From NCBI RefSeq assembly GCF_027622855.1, contig NZ_JAPZVR010000007.1, forward strand, positions 226,649 through 283,402: 56,754 nt of DNA. The letters are read 5' to 3'. The notes beneath the pieces were generated by a model. The model ran no database searches and had not been told where the DNA came from. It saw only the letters and a program-made list of their open reading frames with translations. The stretch is from Glycomyces algeriensis (GTDB taxonomy: Bacteria > Actinomycetota > Actinomycetes > Mycobacteriales > Micromonosporaceae). Positions 51,265 through 56,754 of the stretch are shown piece after piece (positions within the stretch are counted from its first letter, which is position 1; each line of letters begins with the position of its first letter). Both the position numbers and the translations under genes were made by a program.

Positions 51265-51840
51265 TTAGGAGAGCTCCCGCCACATGATGATGTCGTCCCG
51301 GTAGTCGTTGTCAGCCATGCGCACCGCGCGCGGCAGACGTCCGACTTCGGTGAAGCCGTGTCGCCGATAGAAGGCGTCGGCGCCCGTGCCCGAGCGAACC
51401 TTGAGGCTGAGGGCCTCGAGCTTCAGCTGCTCACGTGCGACCTGATCGACTGCCGCCAGGAGTTTGCCACCGAGACCGCCGCCCTGTCGGGAGGGGTCCA
51501 CCTGAACGTGGCGGATGGTCCGCCAGCCCTGGCGCGGCGGGCTGTCGTTTGATGTGAGAACACACCAAGCGACAATGGCGGCTCCTTCCTTTAGAGCGAC
51601 CAGCGTGTCAGTCTGGTCGATCACTCGCGCGAGAATGGAAACGGTGTGAGGGCGGACCTCGTCGATGTTCACCGGCGGTACGAACCCGACGGAACCGCCG
51701 GCGTTCGTCACTCTCACCCAGAGATGGCTGAGTTCGTCAACGAGCGCGGCAGTCACCGGGGGGTCCACGAGCACGGCGATGTCGCCGCCCGAAACGGGCG
51801 ACGCCTCCGGCGTGGAGCTGTCAGTAACTGTTGCTTGCAC
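51265..51840 (-). CDS. GNAT-family N-acetyltransferase
   Basis: This 191-residue acetyltransferase has the acetyl-CoA loop HVQVDPSRQGGGLGGKLLAAVDQVAREQ and the final GNAT strand-helix pair SLKVRSGTGADAFYRRHGFTEVGRLP. The first 25 residues are variable. The substrate is unknown. It starts at a GTG. It lies inside the segment bounded by 66-bp inverted repeats and is divergent from the HIT-like gene. GC content is somewhat lower than in its neighbours. Confidence 0.85.
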   Translation of the reverse strand: MQATVTDSSTPEASPVSGGDIAVLVDPPVTAALVDELSHLWVRVTNAGGSVGFVPPVNIDEVRPHTVSILARVIDQTDTLVALKEGAAIVAWCVLTSNDSPPRQGWRTIRHVQVDPSRQGGGLGGKLLAAVDQVAREQLKLEALSLKVRSGTGADAFYRRHGFTEVGRLPRAVRMADNDYRDDIIMWRELS

Positions 51841-52073
51841 GCCTTCCAGCTTGCCCTACCGACCCACCCGACCGACAGTCCCTTCCCGCCATATGGGCGC
51901 ACGTCACTATCGGCCCCGAAAATCGTATTCTGTCGATGATTGCCCTGGTTCGTGGTGTACATGTCGGTCCACTATCGGGTGTCGACCCTGCGCCACGCCG
52001 CGTAACCTCGTGGAAATCTGCCAAAAGGTGGATTCCGGTGGTTTCCAGTCTCGCATTCATGCGGTATTTTTCG

Positions 52074-52670
52074 ATGGTGGCATCTGCGAGTACCCCCGGC
52101 CCGAATTCCAAGCCCGACTTGAATCCGCATGCGAGCGGCGTGCGCCCGACCCTGCCCCCGTTCGTCGACTGGCCCGCCTTTCCGTTCGAAGGCGAGCTGC
52201 GCATCAAACCCCTGCAGGTACCGGTGGACGCCGAGCCGCCCCGACGCGGCGACCGCCAGGAGCAGTGCGCCGCCTGCCACACGCCCGACTCCGCCTACCT
52301 CTGGTCCAATGAGCGGTGGCGCCTCAAGAGCCCGCCTGCGCCCAGCGGGCTCCCTGTGGTGGTGATCCTGGAACCGCGGGCCCACCTCGATCTAGGGGAC
52401 CTCTCGACGATGCACGCGGCCGAACTCGGCGTGCTCACGGTGCGGCTGGAGCGGGCGATCCGCTCGCTCGAATCGGTCGCGCAGGTCCACGTGAACCGGT
52501 GGGGCGACGGCACCGCGCACCTCCAGCAGTGGTTCCTGGCCCGCCCGCACGGCTACCTGCAGCTGCGGGGGCCGTTCATGACGATGTGGGACGAGATCCT
52601 GCCGCCGGTGGAAGAGCACGAGTGGCAGATGAACCTCGAGTACATCGCCGCCTGGCTCACCGACGACTGA
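52074..52670 (+). CDS. HIT-like protein lacking the histidine triad
   Basis: This protein of about 198 residues has a putative zinc pair (CAACHTPDSAYLW) and then a HIT-type core, LPVVVILEPRAHLDLGDLSTMHAAELGVLTVRLERAI followed by VHVNRWGDGTAHLQQWFLARPHGYLQLRGPFMTMWDEILPP. The usual HxHxH triad is degenerate, reduced to AHLQQWFLARP, so nucleotide hydrolase activity is doubtful. The ATG at 52074 is chosen because the frame upstream lacks coding character; there is no ribosome binding site, so the start is uncertain. It is divergent from the GNAT gene inside the inverted-repeat unit. Confidence 0.65.
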   Translation: MVASASTPGPNSKPDLNPHASGVRPTLPPFVDWPAFPFEGELRIKPLQVPVDAEPPRRGDRQEQCAACHTPDSAYLWSNERWRLKSPPAPSGLPVVVILEPRAHLDLGDLSTMHAAELGVLTVRLERAIRSLESVAQVHVNRWGDGTAHLQQWFLARPHGYLQLRGPFMTMWDEILPPVEEHEWQMNLEYIAAWLTDD

Positions 52671-52725
52671 CCGAGCGCCGGAACGTGAGTGAGGGCTGCC
52701 CGATCGGGTGAGCCGGCGACCCCCG

Positions 52726-52791
52726 TTCTTGTCGGACCCGGCGCGTACTTTTGTGCCAGGGGTCCCTAAGGGGGGATATATCGGGAATATC
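52726..52791 (-). repeat. right arm of the 66-bp inverted repeat
   Basis: This is the inverted partner of 51034-51100. It lies 56 bases after the HIT-like gene and 34 bases before the palindrome of parS site 6. It contains TTGTCGGACCCG, shared with the repeat words at 10957 and 14997. Confidence 0.85.
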
Positions 52792-52835
52792 AGGATTTGC
52801 GCATCTAATGTGGATATTGCTGTCGAGGGTGTCGA

Positions 52836-52851
52836 TGTTTCACGTGAAACA
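52836..52851. promoter_or_regulatory. parS site 6, centre of a 38-bp palindrome
   Basis: This is the perfect consensus TGTTTCACGTGAAACA. Arms GAGGGTGTCGA and its complement extend it to 52825-52862, just downstream of the ligase gene stop, where the RNA could act as a terminator. Confidence 0.97.
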
Positions 52852-52877
52852 TCGACACCCTCAGGCGTTCTTGCGGG

Positions 52878-53843
52878 TTACGAGCGGGCGAGGGCTTGGC
52901 GGACCATGGTCGCCAGGGTCTCGCCGAAGTCGCGGTCGGCGGCCTTGATGGCCATCGGCAGCAGGGAGGTCTCCGTGGTGCCGGGGGCGACGTTCGCCTC
53001 GAGCACCTGGATGCCGCCCGCGTCGTCCACGATCATGTCGATGCGGGACATGTCGCCGAGTCCGAGGGTCCGGTGCACCTGGACCGCCAGTTCGGCCACG
53101 CGGTCGGCCACCGGCCCGCTCATGGCGGCCGGCACGGTCCACCGGGTCGCGCCCGGGTTGTACCGCGCGGCGTAGTCGTAATCGCCGTGCAGCGGCGCGA
53201 TCTCCACCGGCGGCAGGGCCGTGGGCCCGTCGCCGAGGTCGATCACGCCGACCGCGATGTCGCGGCCCTCGACGAACGATTCGATGAGCGCCTCGTCGCT
53301 GTAGGAGAAGCAGCCCATCATCGCCGAAGGGAAGTCGTCCTCCTTGTGCACGGCGTGCACGCCGAGGCCGGAGCCGCCCGAGTTGGGCTTGACGACCAGC
53401 GGCAGGCCCATCTTCGCGGCGATCCGGTCGAGGAGCTTGCGGGCCCCGAAGTCCGAGAACGCCTGGCGCGGCATCACGGTCCAGTCCGGGGTGGGAATCC
53501 CGGCCGTGCGGAGCAGGTCCTTCGCGGTGATCTTGTTCCACGCGCGGCGCGCGCCCACCGAGCCGGTGCCCACGATCGGGATGTCCGAGAGCTCCAGCAC
53601 CGCCTGCAGCGAGCCGTCCTCGCCGGGGGAGCCGTGCACGAGCGGCAGCACCACGTCCGGCGGGTACTCCTGGAGGGCGGGCAGCAGCTCGCCGTCCAGG
53701 TCCCGCACGTCGCAGACGAAGCCCTGGCGCTGCAGGGCGTCGGCGGCCCGGCGGCCCGACTTCAGCGAGACCTCGTGCTCGTAGGACATGCCTCCGGCGA
53801 GGATGAGGACCCGGATGTCCGAGGCTGCGGCGCTCTCCTTCAT
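52878..53843 (-). CDS. D-alanine-D-alanine ligase family ATP-grasp enzyme
   Basis: This 321-residue ATP-grasp ligase has the Ddl N-terminal substrate loop LAGGMSYEHEVSLKSGRRAA and ATP site VVKPNSGGSGLGVH. The Mg-binding end LEANVAPGTTETSLLPMAIKA differs from the classical EINTLPGMTSTSLFP. Dedicated Ddl paralogues near parB are common in actinomycetes, and many genomes carry a second canonical ddl elsewhere. The product could be D-Ala-D-Ala or another dipeptide. It is coupled by ATGA to the upstream aminotransferase gene. Downstream lies parS site 6. Confidence 0.88.
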   Translation of the reverse strand: MKESAAASDIRVLILAGGMSYEHEVSLKSGRRAADALQRQGFVCDVRDLDGELLPALQEYPPDVVLPLVHGSPGEDGSLQAVLELSDIPIVGTGSVGARRAWNKITAKDLLRTAGIPTPDWTVMPRQAFSDFGARKLLDRIAAKMGLPLVVKPNSGGSGLGVHAVHKEDDFPSAMMGCFSYSDEALIESFVEGRDIAVGVIDLGDGPTALPPVEIAPLHGDYDYAARYNPGATRWTVPAAMSGPVADRVAELAVQVHRTLGLGDMSRIDMIVDDAGGIQVLEANVAPGTTETSLLPMAIKAADRDFGETLATMVRQALARS

Positions 53844-55087
53844 GCGGCGCCTCCGGCGAAGGTGTCGCGCAGGTCGATGTCGCCGGCGACCACCCCGGCG
53901 AGGCGGCGGACGCCTTCGCGGATGGCCTCGGAGGTCTGGGTCGAGAAGTTCAAGCGCATCTCCCTGCGGCCGTTGCCGTCAGCGTAGAAACCGGTGCCCG
54001 GGACGTACGCCACGCGCTCTTGCAGCGCCCGCGGCAGCATCGCCTTGGAGTCGAGCCCTTCGGGCAGCGTGGCCCAGATGAACAGGCCGCCGCCCGGGCG
54101 CGTCCAGGTCATGCCCTCGGGCATGTAGTCGCCGAGCGCGCCGAGCAGCGCGTCACGCCGCTCCCGGTAGAGCGTGTTGAAGACCTTCACCTGCTGGCGC
54201 CACTCCATCTCGGTGAGGAAGCGGAGCGTGGCCTCCTGGGTGAGCCCGGACGGGCACAGGATCGAGGCCTCGATCGCCAGCAGCAGCTTGTCGCGCACCG
54301 CGGGCGGCGCGAGGACCCAGCCGAGGCGCAGGCCCGCGGCGAAGATCTTGGAGACCGTCCCGAGGTAGATGACGCCGCGCTCGGCGCGGGCGCGCAGCGG
54401 CGCGGGCGGGGCGCCCTCGAAGTTGATCATCGAGTACGGGTCGTCCTCGATGACGAGGAGGCCGTGCCGCTCGGCGATCGCCAGGATCTCCTCGCGGCGC
54501 TCCTCGGTGAGAGTGACGCCGGCCGGGTTCTGGTACGTGGGGATCGTGTACAGGAACTTCGCCTGGCGCCCTTCGCGTTCGAGCGCGGCGAGGCCCTCTT
54601 CGAGGCCGGCGGGGATGAGCCCGTCGTCGTCCATCGGCAGGTGCCGGACGTCGGCCTGCGCGGCCTGGAAGGCCCCGAGCGCGCCGACGTACGTCGGACC
54701 CTCGGCGAGCACGATGTCGCCCGGGTCGAGGAAGGTGCGGGCGAGCAGGTCGAGGCCCTGCTGGGCGCCGGTGGTGAGGACGAGGTCGTCGGCCGAGGCG
54801 CGGATGCCCGAGAGCTCCAGGACCCCGCAGAGCGCCTCGCGGAGCGCGACGCTGCCCTGCCCGGGGCAGTAGCCGAGCGCTTCGGCGCCGACCTGGGAGA
54901 GGAGGCGGGTGAACATCTCGCCGAGCTCGTCCATCGGGAGGGCGGCGGTGTACGGGTTCCCTCCGGCGAGGGAGACGACCTCCGGGCGCGATGCGACCGA
55001 GAACAGTGCGCGGATCTCCGACTGTGCCATCCCGTGAACCCGGGATGCGTAGCGACCGGTGTAATCGTCGAGTGTTGTACCGGACAC
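53840..55087 (-). CDS. PLP-dependent aminotransferase, class I/II (GntR-linked or 2-aminoadipate type)
   Basis: This 415-residue enzyme is a fold-type I aminotransferase related to 2-aminoadipate and aromatic aminotransferases. It has SLAGGNPYTAALPM, GYCPGQGSVALREAL and TTGAQQGLDLLARTFLDPGD near the N-terminal part; TYQNPAGVTLTEERR for the cofactor Asp/Tyr region; and the PLP lysine in LGTVSKIFAAGLRLGWV. The C-terminal Arg that binds the carboxylate is in EMRLNFS. The GTG start follows GGAGG by seven bases. It overlaps the ligase gene downstream (ATGA), so both form an operon whose joint product is unknown. Confidence 0.9.
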   Translation of the reverse strand: MSGTTLDDYTGRYASRVHGMAQSEIRALFSVASRPEVVSLAGGNPYTAALPMDELGEMFTRLLSQVGAEALGYCPGQGSVALREALCGVLELSGIRASADDLVLTTGAQQGLDLLARTFLDPGDIVLAEGPTYVGALGAFQAAQADVRHLPMDDDGLIPAGLEEGLAALEREGRQAKFLYTIPTYQNPAGVTLTEERREEILAIAERHGLLVIEDDPYSMINFEGAPPAPLRARAERGVIYLGTVSKIFAAGLRLGWVLAPPAVRDKLLLAIEASILCPSGLTQEATLRFLTEMEWRQQVKVFNTLYRERRDALLGALGDYMPEGMTWTRPGGGLFIWATLPEGLDSKAMLPRALQERVAYVPGTGFYADGNGRREMRLNFSTQTSEAIREGVRRLAGVVAGDIDLRDTFAGGAA

Positions 55088-55353
55088 GCGGAGACCTCCT
55101 CTGATGGTCCTCGTCGCCCGCGATCCGTGGTCGCGGGTCGGTGCGGCGGTGTCGCTCAAGAGTGGAAGTCTCGGACGGCGCCGCTCGCGCGGGATCTCGT
55201 ATGGACACGTCCGGCCACCGTCCGCGGTTGACCCGCGGGGGCCGAAACGCTGTTCCGACCAGCGTACGGGACCCGACACGTGATCGACCCACTCTACTAG
55301 CACAGGGGGCGAAGGCCCCGCGTGTTTTCCGTCATGTGGACGCCCGGTGGACG

Positions 55354-55365
55354 TAGGCTGTACGG
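55354..55365 (+). promoter_or_regulatory. -10 element (TAGGCT) of a likely leaderless GNAT transcript
   Basis: TAGGCT at 55354-55359 is followed by six bases and then GTG at 55366. This puts the transcription start at the first base of the start codon and there is no ribosome binding site, so the mRNA is probably leaderless. Confidence 0.55.
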
Positions 55366-56067
55366 GTGCATCGGCGCATGGTCAACCTCACACTCGACTC
55401 CCTGGAAGCGATGCCGGGGCGTTGCCGGGCCTGCGTGTTCTGGGAGCTCTCACCCCTGTGCGCGGAGGCCGCCCGCGACGTGGGCGAACCCGCGCTCGAG
55501 AAGGAGGCGTGGCTGTCGCACACGCTCCTGGAGTGGGGCGGCTGCGGCCGGATCGCCTACGAGGGCGACGACGTCGCCGGGTACGTCACCTACGCGTCGC
55601 CGAAGTTCGTGCCGCGCTCGATGGAGTTCCCGTCGGGGCCGGTCTCGCCTGACGCGGCGCTCCTGATGACCGCGTTCGTGCACCCCACTTATGCGGGCAC
55701 GGGCCTGGGGCGCCAGCTGGTGCAGACCGTGGCGGCCGACGTGGCGCGGCGGGGGATCTACGCGATCGAGACGTTCGGCGACGCCCGCGGCGAGGCCCGC
55801 GCGTGCCTGGTCCCGGCGGACTTCTACCGCTCGGTGGGCTTCAAGACGATCCGCAGCGACCCGCGGTACCCGCGGCTGCGCCTGGAGATGCGCTCGGCGC
55901 TCGACCGGAGCGTCGAGGCCGAGGAGTCGTCGGTGTTCAACGACTCGGTGGAGTGGTTCAAACTCGACGACATGGAGCTGGAGCAGTTCTTCGGCGAGCC
56001 GTCGACCGGCGGCCGCTCCCGGATCGACCGCCCCGGGACGCAGCGCGGCGGCGAACTCTTCGACTGA
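55366..56067 (+). CDS. GNAT-family N-acetyltransferase with N-terminal cysteine motif
   Basis: This 233-residue protein has a cysteine motif CRACVFWELSPLC in its first 32 residues. The acetyl-CoA loop is AFVHPTYAGTGLGRQLVQTVAADVARRG, and the later FYRSVGFKTIRSD is typical of GNATs. The C-terminal 60 residues are acidic and polar. It is conserved beside trxA/trxB in actinomycete origin regions, and its substrate is unknown. GTG at 55366 matches the leaderless promoter; the ATG at 55378 is an alternative. Confidence 0.85.
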   Translation: MHRRMVNLTLDSLEAMPGRCRACVFWELSPLCAEAARDVGEPALEKEAWLSHTLLEWGGCGRIAYEGDDVAGYVTYASPKFVPRSMEFPSGPVSPDAALLMTAFVHPTYAGTGLGRQLVQTVAADVARRGIYAIETFGDARGEARACLVPADFYRSVGFKTIRSDPRYPRLRLEMRSALDRSVEAEESSVFNDSVEWFKLDDMELEQFFGEPSTGGRSRIDRPGTQRGGELFD

Positions 56068-56117
56068 GTTCCCTGTGGCCGAGCCGAACCTGTTGCGCCG
56101 GAACCGTTCAGACATGA

Positions 56118-56152
56118 CGAGGGGCGCGGCGCCATCGGCGCCGCGCCCCTCG
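56118..56152. terminator. bidirectional hairpin terminator between GNAT and trxA genes
   Basis: A perfect 16-bp stem (56118-56133 with 56137-56152) closes a three-base loop. It lies between two convergent genes and can serve both. Confidence 0.85.
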
Positions 56153-56162
56153 CACTACCGGG

Positions 56163-56480
56163 CTACTGGCCCAGGAACTTGCGGATGGCGGCCTTGGGCT
56201 GGGCGCCGATGAGCTGCTTCGCGGGCTTGCCGCCCTCGAACAGGATCATCGTCGGGACGCTCATGACCTGGTACTCGCGGGTGATCTCCGGGTTCGCGTC
56301 CGTGTCGAGCTTGCGGATCACGAAGGCGTCGGTCTCCGCCGCGAGCTCCTCGAGGACGGGGGCGACCTTCTTGCAAGGCCCGCACCACTCGGCCCAGAAG
56401 TCGACGAGCACCGGCTTGTCGGCCTCCAGCACCTCGGCCTGGAATTCGGCCTGGCCGTTAACTGCTTTGATGGCGCCCAT
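56163..56480 (-). CDS. trxA: thioredoxin
   Basis: This 105-residue thioredoxin is the cytoplasmic disulfide reductase with active site WCGPCK (Cys33 and Cys36). The cis-Pro is in MSVPTMILFEGG. The ATG at 56480 lies six bases after AGGAGG, whereas the ATG two codons earlier abuts that site. trxB is upstream on the same strand, as usual in actinobacteria. Confidence 0.97.
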   Translation of the reverse strand: MGAIKAVNGQAEFQAEVLEADKPVLVDFWAEWCGPCKKVAPVLEELAAETDAFVIRKLDTDANPEITREYQVMSVPTMILFEGGKPAKQLIGAQPKAAIRKFLGQ

Positions 56481-56521
56481 GGGCATCCTCCTGTGTGTCG
56501 GTGAGAGAGCGGGTGGGTCGG

Positions 56522-56754
<233 letters not shown>

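Noticed and set aside
51034..52791. Insertion sequence with terminal inverted repeats
   Set aside because: No transposase is encoded between the arms. It is reported only as an inverted-repeat unit.

Overview
The window reads as the chromosomal origin region of a high-GC actinomycete. The genes dnaA, dnaN, gnd, recF, a DUF721 gene, gyrB and gyrA run leftward from an array of DnaA boxes. The genes rpmH, rnpA, yidD, yidC, khpB, rsmG, parA and parB run rightward, with six perfect parS sites nearby. GTG and TTG starts, very high GC and TANNNT promoter elements six bases before start codons also fit this group. The genus cannot be fixed from the sequence; a Glycomycetaceae-like or Micromonosporaceae-like organism would fit.

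Left arm (1-31 kb), accessory genes. A leftward operon encodes an MFS exporter, a lipoprotein binding protein, two permeases and a fused double ATPase of the peptide/nickel/opine uptake class (0.4-7.6 kb). It faces an AraC-type regulator with a VOC protein. Next come a universal stress protein, a GH43 beta-xylosidase-like enzyme, a low-GC island with two orphan genes (11.0-12.7 kb), an ABC exporter bracketed by a 64-bp direct repeat, a 12-unit octanucleotide array, two orphan genes, a CsoR-type copper operon (secreted copper-related protein and P1B ATPase), a haloacid dehalogenase, rarA, a GH30 glucuronoxylanase, a ProC-like reductase, a DUF4097 protein, a large AfsR-like regulator and a small ECF sigma cassette. 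The GH43 and GH30 genes share a CGAAACTTTCG-like operator although they lie 14 kb apart, which suggests one xylan regulon.

Origin core (31-51 kb). tRNA-Ala, a DLW-39-like peptide, an FMN oxidoreductase, tRNA-Ile and a DUF3566 protein follow gyrA. The DnaA-box array lies between dnaN and dnaA, with a second small cluster upstream of dnaA. Nearly all genes point away from the origin. ParA, ParB and parS form the chromosome segregation system, and YidC/YidD/RnpA/RpmH form the usual membrane insertion and RNA processing block.

Right end (51-56.8 kb). A GNAT gene and a degenerate HIT-like gene sit between 66-bp inverted repeats. A Ddl-type ligase and PLP aminotransferase operon, another GNAT, trxA and a truncated trxB follow. 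Three of the six parS sites lie at the centre of perfect palindromes of 32 to 38 bp with different flanks. The least explained parts are the low-GC gene pair, the inverted-repeat unit around 51-52.8 kb, the repeat families near 13-15 kb and the repeat-rich N-terminus of one ABC permease. Assignments come from reading motifs and context; no database search was possible.
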